Shown one piece after another: positions 32,883-42,493 of a DNA stretch of 64,000 nt. The position numbers were made by a program, and so were the translations under genes. The notes below the pieces were generated by a model that worked only from the letters and a program-made list of their open reading frames with translations, was not told the origin of the DNA and searched no databases. The stretch's first letter is position 1. Every line of letters begins with the position of its first letter. This stretch comes from Rhineura floridana (lineage: Eukaryota; Chordata; Lepidosauria; Squamata; Rhineuridae): positions 79,350,270-79,414,269 of the forward strand of contig NC_084489.1 of the NCBI RefSeq assembly GCF_030035675.1, read 5' to 3'.

Positions 32883-33124
32883 ATCCCACCCGAAAATCGT
32901 GCCCTAACTTTAATTGCGAGAGCAGCCGTAGAGGATTGTTTCATCTAAGCTGCTGCAGCTTTCTATGTTGCATTGAAGAAGATTAACCAATACGAACAAA
33001 GAGTATCAACAGGAACAAGGCAAACTTCATTTGAAAATGGCATTTGTTAGAGTTTGCACCCCGCCCTTCCTTGATAGTTTCCCGTCCCAGGTTCAGACCT
33101 GCAGAGCTCCAGAGATTTACTTTT

Positions 33125-34135
33125 TTAAATTTGTTTAAAAATGCTGTATGCCATCTTTCAACACACAAATGTTTCCAGGGTGGCTCACAAAAAAATCCAA
33201 AAAATAAAAATAGAAAAGAAAAATAAAACAGGGTGGCAATAAAAACTGAGCAGCTTGTAACAACAGCATAAAACAACAGTGTATTTTCAAATCCCGGGAA
33301 AGTAAAAATGTCTTTGGTGTTGAAAAGACACCAGAGTTGGTGCCAGGCATGCTTCCCTTATCAGATCTTAGCCTTTCTAGCCAAATTTGACAGGTGAGAA
33401 GGGCAACCCAACTGTCAATTACCTGATGTCACAATAACATCAGGTAATTGGCCACTTGAAGTTGGGACCTCAAAGGACCATGCAAGGCTTACAAAGAGCC
33501 CTGTGCAGTGCTTTAAAGTGCCTGAGGCTTCAGCAATACCACTCATTAGCTGAAGGGTGGGCTTTTGCAGGATTGGATGCATAAGCAAGTTCCCTGTAGG
33601 TTGATACAGCAGGCTTCTACTCTACTGCCCTTCACCTGATGGGCAGTAGAAACAAAGCCTGCTTTCTCCTGATGATGCACAATTGCCCCACATGTGATGT
33701 TATGGATGTCAGGCGTGGGTGGTTTTGGGGAAAACAGCCTAATGGGCCAGATATTCCCCACCTGTGCTTTAAAGCCAGACACTAGCACTTTAAAGTATGC
33801 CTGGAAATAAACCAGTTATTTAAGCACTAGGCAAATGCATTCCCAATGCTCAGTTCCCTTTATCAGCATGGTGGCTATGTTTTAAACAAACTAGTTTCCA
33901 AACAGTCTTCAAGGGCAGTCTCATATACAACACGTTGCAGTAGTCTAATCTGGAGTTACCTGGGCTTGGATAACAGTGGAGTGGCTGTGTGAGATGGACA
34001 GGCCCAGGACATCCTCTGAGACCATCATACTCTTAGGATATTGCATTTCACCTGAACACTAAATTGAATATTGTTGCTAGCTTGGCTAGCTTTATCACTA
34101 TGGATGAGTATTTAGGCCTTGCTCCACCAGAATGC
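33125..34135 (-). mobile_element. L2 LINE 3' part, split by a TIR element
   Basis: The 3' UTR is at the left (33125-33364: catctttcaacacacaaatg, ggtggctcacaaaaaaatcc). The coding-end remnant is at the right (33790-34135: acgttgcagtagtctaatct ggagttacc = inverse of the 'tactgcaacg' L2 segment). Confidence 0.65.
33365..33770. mobile_element. Non-autonomous TIR element, copy 2
   Basis: Shares with 15723-16116 the inner text aatttgacagg and acctgatgtcacaataacat and an end gggccagatattccccacct. It lies within an L2 copy. Confidence 0.55.
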
Positions 34136-34400
34136 TAATAATTGCTGCCAGTGTTTTCTGAATGGCCAGTGTACCTGCAGGGCTGGGTAGAGCCTAGAGC
34201 CCTGCAGACAGTTGTATGAGCAATTTGCAATTGAGGGAGGGAGGGAGAGTTCACAGATGGAAATTGCTGCCATTGAGGGATGCAAACCTTGGGTGATGAT
34301 GAAATCGCAGGACGTCCAACCTTCAACAGGCATGCCTGTTTTCCTTCACTATTGTTCTCTCTCATCCAAGGGAAACTAAGGTTAGTCCTAAGCACAGTTT
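34136..34400. other. Unrecognised intergenic stretch
   Basis: A small (gagg)n run at 34225-34240 (gagggagggagggagag); otherwise nothing recognised. Confidence 0.3.
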
Positions 34401-34665
34401 TGTTGTTGTTATGTGCCTTCAAGTCAATTACGACTTATGGTGACCCTATGAATCAGCGACCTCCAAGAGCATCTGTCAGGAGCCACCCTGTTCAGATCTT
34501 GTAAGTTCAGGTCTGTGGCTTCCTTTATGGAATCAATCCATCTCTTGTTTGGCCTTCCTCTTTTTCTACTCCCTGCTGTTTTTCCCAGCATTATTGTCTT
34601 TTCTAGTGAATCGTGTCTTCTCATTATGCGTCCAAAGTATGATAACCTCAGTTTCATCTTTTTAG
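34401..34665 (-). mobile_element. BovB 3' end, 5' truncated
   Basis: An open 77-codon C-terminal segment (MKLRLSYFGRIMRRHDS... ending RVTISRN at 34424) followed by the BovB 3' UTR (aattgacttgaaggcacata acaacaacaaaa). Retains the 9 bases missing from the 17.8-kb copy. Confidence 0.9.
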
Positions 34666-34677
34666 CATTTCAATAGG

Positions 34678-34864
34678 AGGACATAGGAAGCTGCCTTATA
34701 CCGAGTCAGACAGGCCACTGGTCCATCTATCCCAGTATTGTCTACACTGATTGGCAATGGCTCTCCATGATTTCAGACTAGGAGTCTTTCTCAGCTCTAT
34801 CTGAATATGCAGGGGATTGAACCTGGGACCTTCTCCGTGCAAAGCAGATGCTCTACGGCTCTTA
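34678..34864 (-). mobile_element. tRNA-Ala-like SINE
   Basis: acataggaagctgccttata ccgagtcaga (tail) through gattgaacctgggacctt and gcaaagcagatgctctacgg ctctt (head), all inverted. Lies 13 bp from the BovB end. Confidence 0.85.
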
Positions 34865-35014
34865 CTGAAATTTATTTCTCAGTAAAAATGTTTTAAGATT
34901 GTGCTATACACCCCAGTGTGGCTTGTGGAACTTCTCACCACTCACGGAAGAAAGGAACATGTTAACAATGTCAAATTTAGTGTCAGATGCTTTGCACTGT
35001 TACAATAGTTATAT

Positions 35015-35140
35015 TATTTATTATTATTAAATTTATTTACACCCTGCCTTTTGGCCAAAGGCCCTCAAGGCTGCTTACAAAGAAAAATGAACACAAGTAT
35101 AAAAATACATCAATAAAAACAATACACACCAAAACTGAGA
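35015..35140 (-). mobile_element. L2 3' tail
   Basis: tattaaatttatttacaccc tgccttttggccaaaggccc tcaaggctgc is an inverted L2 terminal block followed by its 3' UTR. Confidence 0.65.
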
Positions 35141-35488
35141 AAAGTAAAGTTATTTTCCCCCAGGGATCTGATTATGTGTTTGGGAACATCTGATCATGGT
35201 AGCTATGGGCAAAGCCACACTGATCTCAAGCAAGAATGAGGCATAAGGACTTCTGGTTCTCTCCTAAATACAAACACTGAATCTGGGAACTCTACAGTGA
35301 CCAGTGAGACCTGCAGCAAAATGTTGCAGTATGAGGCACACTGTTCAAGATTTCAGTCACTCTATTCCATTTCCCCTCCTTTGGGGGTTTCTGTTCCCCC
35401 TGCCCAGCTGTCACTCAGCATTGTTTTGAGGCTTTCCCCTTGTGAGGTTTTTCTTCCCCCTTCCTAAAGATTTGTTGTAGTTCTGAAA
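35141..35488. other. Unrecognised intergenic stretch
   Basis: Nothing recognised. Confidence 0.25.
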
Positions 35489-35552
35489 ACCTTGAACCTG
35501 GGACCTTTGGAGTGCACAGCAGGTGCACTCCTATTGAACTACGGTCCTTTAA
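35489..35552 (-). mobile_element. tRNA-Ala-like SINE head fragment
   Basis: cttgaacctgggacctttgg agtgcacagcaggtgc and tgaactacggtcctt are the inverted B and A box regions. Confidence 0.6.
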
Positions 35553-35694
35553 CACTGGTGATGGGATAATGTCCTCTGCAACACCTGAGGCCACAGACTA
35601 GTTGGGGGGGAGGCCTGCCCTTGAACACGAGAGAATGGCCAGGGGGCCCTAGCAAGAACAGCCAGGGACTCCTGCCACCACCACCCCAAGCATC

Positions 35695-36178
35695 TGTTAC
35701 CTGAGTACCTCCACTGTTGGAAGCAGTATGCCTCTGAATGCCAGTTGCTGGGAATCCCAAGTAGGGAGAGCCGTGTTGAACTCAGGTCCTGCTTGCAGAC
35801 ATTCTATAGCATGGTGAGAACAGGACACTTGAACCTGGGGACATCCCATGAAGCTGGACGGCATCATTGGAAGTTTCCAGACAGAGAAAAGAAAGGACTT
35901 CTGCACACAGCACCTAGTTAAACTCTGGAATTTGCTCCCGCAAGAAGCAGTGATGGCCACCAGCTTGGATGGTTTTCAAAGAGAATTAGACAGATTCTTG
36001 GAGGAGAAGGCTATAATGGCTACTACCTCTACTGATGGAGTCTGTACACCACTGAATACCAGATGCTTGTGCTCGGGTCCTGCTTGTGAGCAGGTACCTC
36101 ATTGTGGCCACTGTGAGAACAGAATGCTGGACTAGCTGGGCCACTGGCCTGATCCATCAGGACTCTTCCGATGTTCTT
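35695..36178 (+). mobile_element. CR1-group LINE 3' end (two joined pieces)
   Basis: First piece, 35695-35830 (gcagtatgcctctgaatgcc, caggtcctgcttgcagacat). Second, 35840-36178, with coding remnants FQTEKRKDFCTQHLVKLWNL and SLDGFQRELDRFLEEKA, then the tail ctggactagctgggccactg gcctgatcc and gatgttctta. The coding end matches the CR1-type C-terminus. Confidence 0.8.
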
Positions 36179-36598
36179 AATGGCAAAGCCTGCCCTGGTG
36201 TTTGTGATTAGGATGTACGATCACGTATGTGTCTGCATAAGTTTCTGGTTTGCCTTGCTTGTCCTCCATTTGCCCATTTGCTACCTATGGCATATTCAAC
36301 ACATTCAAAATATATTCACTTTTTAAATGACTCTTTTCCATTCCTGATCCAATCTTCAAAATCAACAAACAGACATGCTCAGAGTGCAACAGAGGTCTCA
36401 AGGCACTGCTGTGTAATGGCACATGCATGAAAATGCCCTTTTACAAGCATAGGATTCATTTTGGTGACCCTTCTTTGCAACATTTGAAAATAGCCAATAA
36501 GAAAAGGCTTTAAAAAAAAGATGTTTATTTCTGATGTGTGTTTGCCATTGAAAAAAATGTTTAATTTTAAGGAGAGCAGAACTTGCTGTCCCTTTAGT
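36179..36598. other. Unrecognised stretch upstream of the CpG island
   Basis: Nothing recognised; immediately upstream of the PRKAG2 promoter region, so distal promoter elements could lie here. Confidence 0.3.
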
Positions 36599-36726
36599 CA
36601 GCCTTTGTCACCCTGTGTCCTCCAGCAATTTGGGACTACAACTCCCATCAGCCCCAGCCCTTGCTGCCAGGGCTGATGGGAGTTGTAGTCCAAAACAGCT
36701 GGAGGACCCCAGGTAGGCGAAGGCTG
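36599..36726. mobile_element. hAT-like palindromic MITE at the promoter edge
   Basis: 128 bp: cagcctttgtcaccctgtgt cctccag ... ctggaggaccccaggtaggc gaaggctg, with near-perfect inner arms gactacaactcccatcagcc / ggctgatgggagttgtagtc. Flanking 8-mers cctttagt and ccttggtt agree at 6 of 8 positions. It marks the left border of the GC-rich block. Confidence 0.8.
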
Positions 36727-37781
36727 CCTTGGTTTGTGTCCAAAACGTGCCCTTTCGTGCAGCCCCTCCGGCCCCGGTCAGCAGCCGTCAGCGCCACCCA
36801 CCGATCGCCCGGAGGGAAGGCTAGCTGCGCAACATTTCGCCACGGTGCGCCGGCCGAGGCAGTGGCGGGGAAGGAAGAAACCTCCTGATCCGAATCCATC
36901 AAAAGGAGGAAAAGCGCGTGTGGACGCACAATGCACCTACCCAGACCTTTGGGTGCAGGAAACCGAAACAGCCATCACGCCAAGCTTGGGAATAATATAG
37001 TACCGTTTTCGGAGAAGGCTAGACTCCCACATCCCCCTAAAACAACGGCAACTGGAGGAGGGTGGCTATCCTGGCCCTCCCCAGACTTCCAACACGAGTC
37101 CATAGGATCCTTCCCAAATTTTGGCTCCATCTGCCCAGACTGACTAAGGGGGGAGGCGGCGGCGGCGGCTTAGGGATGCCCTTGAAGAGTGTGCACTCGG
37201 GAGCGCAGCCGAGCCTTTCCCCGGCTCGCTTTGGAGGGGGGTGCGCTTTGCCTTCGGAGAGAAAGTTGCTGTCTTTTGCGATTTTGCACTTCCTGATCAG
37301 CCGCCACCGCCTTGACTGCGAGGAATATATACACACACATGACGCTCGGCGCCTCCCTCCTTTGGCTGGGTTTGCTCGCTCCGCGTCCCTTCCCCTAGAT
37401 TTTGCACCGGCAGCTGTCAGAGCGAGTTCGGCTTGCTTGCAAAGCCCGAAAGGGGAACCGCACCGCCGCAAGCAGTGCTGGGTGATCTCCCTCCCTCCCT
37501 CCCTCCCTCCGGGTCACTCTTCAGTTTGCAAACTGCAGCCGCCTGCCTCGGAGTCTGTTTTGCAGCACACAAGCAAGCCTTTGCAGCCCGAATTGCATCT
37601 CTTCGCCGCCGGTGGTAGGGGGGACGAAGACGGGACGGCCCTGAGTGCAGGAGCCACACTGGCCCTGCAGGGGAGAGGGAGGCTCTTTTGCGAAACGTCT
37701 CTGCGCTCAGATTATTTGTATTATTCGCTTTGTCGATGCACCTTCCCGCTTTCGCCCTTCGGGCACGCTGACTCAGAGGAC

Positions 37782-37850
37782 ATGCCCAGCTCCTGCTGCG
37801 CGAAGGGAAGGAAACTTTTCCAGCCGCCGAGAAGCTCCGGCTGTTTCTGA
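37782..37850 (+). promoter_or_regulatory. Upstream ORF 1 in the probable PRKAG2 leader
   Basis: ATG to TGA, 22 codons (starts MPSSCCAKGRKL). The context gaggacATGc is moderate. It would lie in the 5' leader if transcription starts upstream of 37.78 kb, and could lower translation of the main frame. Inferred only. Confidence 0.35.
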
Positions 37851-37909
37851 ATCGGCGGAGTCCCTGCAGCGTTACCTTCCCACCTGGCCAGATTCCTCAC
37901 CGGTTTCCA

Positions 37910-37981
37910 ATGACTCCGTTGGTGGACACCGAGGAGAGGGGCCTTGTTTTGCCTCTTCCCTCACCCATCCCTTGCCCTTGA
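37910..37981 (+). promoter_or_regulatory. Upstream ORF 2 in the probable PRKAG2 leader
   Basis: ATG to TGA, 23 codons (starts MTPLVDTEERGL). Ends 237 bases before the main ATG. Inferred only. Confidence 0.35.
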
Positions 37982-38218
37982 GGAGCCAGGCAGCCACGGT
38001 GGTCCTCAGGCTTCTGCCTTCTTGTGACATCCCTCTGGCCCTTTGTGTCCAAAGGCTTGGGGGGAGGGGAAACCCCCAAACAAGACTAGGAGCTGAAAAG
38101 CTCATCTGCTGGTGGAGGTGAGGAAGGCTGGGCGGAGGAGCCCATCTTGAGAGACCTTGCTGAGCAGGTGCCAGTGGGCCTCTTCTCCCCTCATTGAGTT
38201 GGGAGGGACGTCAGAGAG

Positions 38219-38317
38219 ATGGGCAGCACTGCCATGGACACGAAGAAGAAAGATGCATCTTCCAGCAGCAAGAAAAGCTCTAGCCAGAAGAAGCGCATGT
38301 TGCGAGTTCACATCCCA
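38219..38317 (+). CDS. PRKAG2: AMPK gamma-2 regulatory subunit, first coding exon (long isoform)
   Basis: The gamma subunit of AMP-activated protein kinase binds AMP, ADP and ATP through four CBS repeats and so sets kinase activity in response to cell energy state; those repeats are encoded by later exons outside this window. This exon encodes the start of the long isoform's N-terminal extension. It reads 33 codons, MGSTAMDTKKKD, a Ser/Lys-rich middle, then KKRMLRVHIP, ending in phase 0 at CCA|GTAAGT, a good splice donor (38318-38323). From memory, the human protein starts MGSAVMDTKKKKD and has RRSLRVHIP before the next exon, so both ends agree while the middle is about 5 residues shorter. 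The start has a purine at -3 and G at +4 (gagATGg). A second Met is at codon 6. The exon lies inside the CpG island. The extension is not catalytic and is probably disordered. Confidence 0.92.
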
Positions 38318-38330
38318 GTAAGTGTGCCTG

Positions 38331-38724
38331 CCTAATCTTCCCTCCCTCTTTCACCTTCCCCCTTCCTAGCAATGGTAAAGATTGAAAGGCGAGTTCTTCC
38401 TGGCCCAAACACCCTTCCCTCTGGCCAGTTAAGAGGAAGAGAAGTTGAGGCACATCTTTCCCAGAAAGTCTTGTGTTGCTCTTCCTTCCCCCCCCCTTAC
38501 AGCCTGAACTCTCCCTTTTACAGCAACATGTTGAGGGGGTGGGGCAGGAAAGGAATGTGCACACCCCTGTCACTTAGCAGCCACAATTGGGGAATGGTTC
38601 TTTTGTGGTGGTGCGTGTGAGTGTGTGCGTGTGGCGTGGAATATGTAGGCTCCAAGGAGGATCTGTGGCTGACATTTTGGCTGGAGCATTTTCTTGAGGG
38701 GGATTATGTGCAGCACGGCACTTA
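38331..38724. other. Start of intron 1, no recognised repeat
   Basis: Unique-looking DNA with a gtgcgtgtgagtgtgtgcgt run at 38612. May hold intronic control sites; none identified. Confidence 0.35.
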
Positions 38725-38995
38725 ATTGTTTTATTGGCATTTTATAAACCACCAATCAAGCCAAGTTTCCATAATAAAATACAATAAAATTGCATTTTAA
38801 AGTACAGTGCACAATACATTAAAAGCTGTTAAGACAAGAAGCAAAAATAAATCACAAAGCAGAAAACTCATCAAAAACCCTACACAATAAAAGCTGCATG
38901 ACGCACAGCAAGGGGTAACTTGGTGCAAAAACATCTAAAAGGCCTGGGAGAACAGGAAGGTATTCACCTAAAATACCACAGCATAGGCATCAGGT
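38725..38995 (-). mobile_element. L2 LINE 3' UTR fragment
   Basis: Inverted T-rich L2 3' UTR (acaataaaattgcattttaa agtacagtgcacaatacatt) and a coding-end remnant aggcctgggagaacaggaag gtattcacct. Confidence 0.55.
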
Positions 38996-39753
38996 GGGTC
39001 TCTTTGGTACTGGCATTCCTTAGGCTCTATTTACTCAAAAGTAAGTTCCATAGAGTTCCGTAGGGACTTGCACTCGCATCAATGTACACAGAATTTTGCA
39101 ACCGTCCATGGTTTGGTTTCTCAGCCAGATCCAGGTGGGCTCCAAATCCTTCCCAGTGCTAGGAGAGGTAAAGTCCAGTTTGAGGACTGTGACGCCACAC
39201 ACACACACAAATAGAGATGTGAAGGCCTGGAAAAAAAACTGGAAAATGTGGAGAAAAAACACACATTTTGCCCCCCAGCTTTTTTGTTTTTGTTTTTTTC
39301 TGAATTTTTTTTTTAAAAAACCCAAGCAATCTGAAAGCACCCTTTCCCCCCAGATTATTATGGTTTGGGTCCCGCACCCACATTTCTTCACACAAATACA
39401 TTTGTACACATGCAGATGCTTAAACCAGATTCTGATATGAGTGTAAAACCTACATTAGCTAGATCATCAGTTGAATTAAAAATTAAAACACCTCTTGTCT
39501 GCTCTCTATTCATCATTAACAATGACCCCACATTCATATAAAGAGCGCCATAGAATAGAGACGCAGAGGTGACTTAGCCTGCAACTCTGTACTAGTTTAC
39601 CTAAGAAGATCAAACAGCCTGCACCACTTCAGACTGTTGGCGGTAGACTTGCACTTACGGTGCTTCCCCCCCTCGTGCAGAAAACAACACCCCAAATAAG
39701 ACAAAAATCACTGCAAGCAGAAGCTAGCACAGCAGAGCACACCTTTCTCCCTG
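38996..39753. other. Intronic stretch, unrecognised
   Basis: A short (ca)n run at 39197-39208. No gene or well-defined family. Confidence 0.3.
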
Positions 39754-39949
39754 GGGAAGGGCCGTAGATCGGTGGCTGAGCATCTGCTATGCGTGCAAAA
39801 GGTTCCAGGTTCAATCCCCAACGGCATCTCCAAGTAGGTCTGGGAGAGACCCCTGCTGAAATCCCGGAGAGCTGCTGCCAGTCAGTGTAGGCAATACTGA
39901 GTTAGATGGACCAATGGCTTGACTCAGTAAAAGGCAGTTTCCTATGTTT
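39754..39949 (+). mobile_element. tRNA-Ala-like SINE
   Basis: Full-length: head gggaagggccgtagatcggt ggctgagcatctgctatgcg tgcaaaaggttccaggttca atcc (A and B boxes), body gagagctgctgccagtcagt, tail gactcagtaaaaggcagttt cctatgtttt. Confidence 0.85.
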
Positions 39950-40000
39950 TGTAGCCTGTTAGTTTTTTACTTGCAGATAGTCGTAGGTTGTACTGCCCAC

Positions 40001-40226
40001 CAGGGCTGTGGAGTCGGAGTCAGAAGCAATTTTGGGTGGAGTCGAAGTTGGAAGCAATTTGGAGTCTGAGTTGGTAGAAATGTACTGATATTTTAATATT
40101 AATATTTTAACATAAATCAATATACATTTGCCATTTATGAAGGAGTCAGAGTCGGACAGTAGAAAAATAGAGGAGTTGGAGTCAGAGTTGGCGTTGAAGG
40201 TTTGACGTACCGACTCCACAGCCCTG
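40001..40226. mobile_element. hAT MITE with perfect 8-bp TSD
   Basis: 226 bp. Terminal inverted repeats CAGGGCTGTGGAGTCGG and CCGACTCCACAGCCCTG are a perfect 17 bp. Flanks are a perfect 8-bp duplication ctgcccac (39993-40000, 40227-40234), as expected for hAT. Inside are several agtcggagtc / agttggagtc subterminal motifs. No transposase. These ends are, to my knowledge, found in many animal genomes. Confidence 0.92.
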
Positions 40227-40689
40227 CTGCCCACTCTACCCTTTCCCCCTGCTAGTTCTGTAGGCCAGAGCTGGGGAAGTAGGAATTCTAAGGTGTGCAC
40301 TATGGAGACTGTAGCATTGGGTATAACAGTGCCCATTTTGTGTGAAAGTGGGACAACCTAACGGACCTGAAGCTCTTTAGCAGGCGCTGTTTTAAAGAAA
40401 GCAAGCAGAAAGGTGTGAGCACGTGCTATAATGTTCCTTGATGCCTGTGGGCACGTTCTGTAACTCCACATACTTACCATCCAGCCTGACACCATGTACC
40501 AACATGCTAATTGTGCAAGTGTGTGCCTACATGCCTTGCTCCAGAGGTATTCTCTCTTACTGGTATTCAAACATTGCACTGCTAAGTAGTGAGAAGAGAT
40601 TTTCAAGAAACTATGCACAATCTGATAGCGAGAGCCAGGTTAGTCAGCTTGTAATAATGACCTTCTTGTGGGTTGCCATGTGAACACTG

Positions 40690-40716
40690 GTTATAATAAC
40701 AATAATAATAATAAAA
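40690..40716. repeat. (AAT)n microsatellite
   Basis: ataataacaataataataat aaaag at 40691-40715. Confidence 0.8.
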
Positions 40717-40783
40717 GTTAAAAAAGGTTCTGTACACAGGAGTGAGCAGTAACAACCATGTTCCTTCGCCTCTCACTGCATGA

Positions 40784-40988
40784 AAATGGAAATGGATTGC
40801 CTTCAAGTTGATCCCAACTTATGGCGTTTTCATGTTAAGCTGTATTCAGTGGGGGTTTACCATTGCCTTCCTCTGAGGCTGAGAGGCAGGGACTGGCCAA
40901 AGGTCACCCAGTGAGCTTCATGGCTGTGTGGGGATTCGAACCCAGGTCGTAGTCCAACACCTTAACCACTACACCACACTGGCTCTCC
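40784..40988 (-). mobile_element. Sauria-type SINE
   Basis: The inverted tRNA-like head (accactacaccacactggct, gattcgaacccaggtcgtag) is at the right; the BovB-like 3' tail (ttgccttcaagttgatccca acttatggcg) is at the left. Confidence 0.88.
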
Positions 40989-41157
40989 AAGCTTAACTTA
41001 GCTTAACTTCATATCAGGTAATTGCTATCACTCTGTGAATTTGTATGCTCAGTCATTAACATAGGTTAGAATCGTTGAGGGCAGAGATGGGTGGAAATGT
41101 CTTATTTTAAATATCCTTCAGTGGCCCTGATTGTGAGTTAGTCCTTGGTGGGGTTGT

Positions 41158-41460
41158 TAGAACCCAAGAAACTGCCTGTACTGAGTCAGACTCAGACCAT
41201 TGGTCCTTCTTGCTCAGCGTTGCATACATCAGGGTTAGGGATGGGAAACGTGTGGCTTTCCAGATATTGTTAAACTCCAGCTCCAACCAGCATGGCCAGT
41301 GGTCAGGGATGATGGGAGTTGTAGTCCAGCAGCGTCTGGAGGGCCACAAGTTTCCCACCCATGCTCTTCACTGACGGGCAGCGGCTCTATAGTTTAACAC
41401 GGGAGACTTTCCCAGTCCTTATGTGGAGATTGAAGGCTGCCCTTCCCCATTTTAATTCAT
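41158..41460 (-). mobile_element. tRNA-Ala-like SINE split by a hAT-like MITE
   Basis: Tail part 41158-41222 (actgagtcagactcagacca ttggtcc) and body part 41368-41450 (cagcggctctatagtttaac) surround the MITE at about 41228-41362. The tRNA head is not clear. Confidence 0.6.
41228..41362. mobile_element. hAT-like palindromic MITE in a SINE
   Basis: cagggttagggatgggaaac gtgtggctttccag ... ctggagggccacaagtttcc caccc, with core gttaaactccagctcca / gagttgtagtccagcagcg. Confidence 0.7.
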
Positions 41461-42004
41461 CTTAAATTATTTTATGAACCCTTAGCCTACAAGTTCTTAG
41501 CAACCTCACATGGGCCATAATTCTAACCATAGTTTTTAGGAACTGAGGTGGTAAAGATTACTATGTGATCTTATACACACTTATCTGGAATTGCAACCTT
41601 TGAACATAGTGAGACTTGTTTGAGTACACATATATGGGGATTGCTATAACTCTAGTTGAATTCAGCGTGACTTGCTTCTAAGTTAAGGTCTGATCTGCAG
41701 CCACGACAGGAAAGCATTCTCCCTTTTGTGGCATGTAACCAGAAGAGCATGCACAAGTGAGCAAGGGCCTGTGTGCATTGACTGCTTTTGCAAAACAAGC
41801 TACAGGCAGGTTGGAGCAGTCAGAATGCGGTAGGCTTAGACTGATGAGTAACTATTGGACAGTCCGCGTTCTTCCTGCCATTGAACCACAACAAAAAAGA
41901 TTTCGTGGCAGAGGGAAAGTTCTCTCTGTGCTCGGTGTGCTGCTACTTTGTGTGCATATTGACTGTGGGCGGGGGACTATCTGCAAAGGCAGATAGTATC
42001 CCCT
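41461..42004. other. Intronic stretch, mostly unrecognised
   Basis: A short acacttatctggaattgcaa region recalls the 'ttactcc' MITE; otherwise nothing recognised. Confidence 0.3.
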
Positions 42005-42085
42005 TTTCCTCAAGAGTGGGCTCCTGCTGGGAGGAAGGGCGGGATATAAATCAGATAGCAAATAAATAAATAAATAAAATAAGAG
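42005..42085 (+). mobile_element. L2 3' tail
   Basis: gggctcctgctgggaggaag ggcgggatataaatcagata with a (aaat)n tail, found without the rest of the LINE. Confidence 0.7.
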
Positions 42086-42300
42086 TGGGGATCCAGTGAT
42101 ATGTTTAAAAAAGGAGGAGTGCTATTCTGAGAATGCAATAGACAAGTTGAAGGAATGACAGCATCAGGGTTCACATATATTTTTTTACTAGACCCTGCTC
42201 CTGTCCCCCATCAGTCACCCAATGGGCATCTATTTAGCAGGTTCTCTCTCTCCCATGCCTGGAAAAGCCTCACTTGTTGGTTTAAGTTTCTGTGTGTCAA

Positions 42301-42493
42301 GGGAAGGGCCGTGGCTCACAGGTAGAGCATCTGTTTTACATGCCAGAGGTCTCGCGTTCATTCCGCGGCATCTCCAGGTGGGGCTAGGAGAGAGCCTGCC
42401 TGAAGTCTTGAGAGCTGCTGCCAGTCAGTGTAGACAATTCTGAGCTAGATGGAGCACTGGTCTGACTCAGTATAGGGCAGCTTCTTACTTTTA
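42301..42493 (+). mobile_element. tRNA-Ala-like SINE
   Basis: gggaagggccgtggctcaca ggtagagcatctgttttaca (A box and anticodon arm), gtctcgcgttcattccgcgg (B box region), body and gcagcttcttactttt tail. Confidence 0.88.

Larger units (their letters stand above)
36730..38330 (+). promoter_or_regulatory. PRKAG2: CpG-island promoter region of PRKAG2
   Basis: Base composition changes sharply here: CpG is frequent (e.g. tcagcgccacccaccgatcg at 36788, gtgcgccggccgaggc at 36845), while the flanks are CpG-poor. The block holds a (ggc)n run (37156-37169), a (ccct)n run (37487-37510), a TATATA (37326-37331) and a GC box (gggcgg, 38130). It ends just past exon 1. A CpG island over the first exon is usual for a broadly expressed gene such as PRKAG2. 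The transcription start cannot be placed from sequence; somewhere between about 37.2 and 38.1 kb is likely. Divergent antisense transcription is possible but not shown. Confidence 0.8.

Noticed and set aside
37037-37471. 144-codon minus-strand frame as a divergent gene
   Set aside because: Mirror of the same GC-rich block, with low-complexity proline runs and no conserved motif.
37062-37850. 262-codon + strand open frame in the CpG island
   Set aside because: GC-rich DNA lacks stop codons by chance; the composition is low-complexity, no domain is visible, and it overlaps the likely promoter and leader of PRKAG2.
37645-38121. 158-codon + strand open frame before exon 1
   Set aside because: Out of frame with the PRKAG2 start, no domain, same GC bias; better seen as leader sequence.
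42301-42375. tRNA-Ala gene
   Set aside because: A and B boxes are present, but the copy has a SINE body and octamer tail and recurs many times; the acceptor stem is not complementary.
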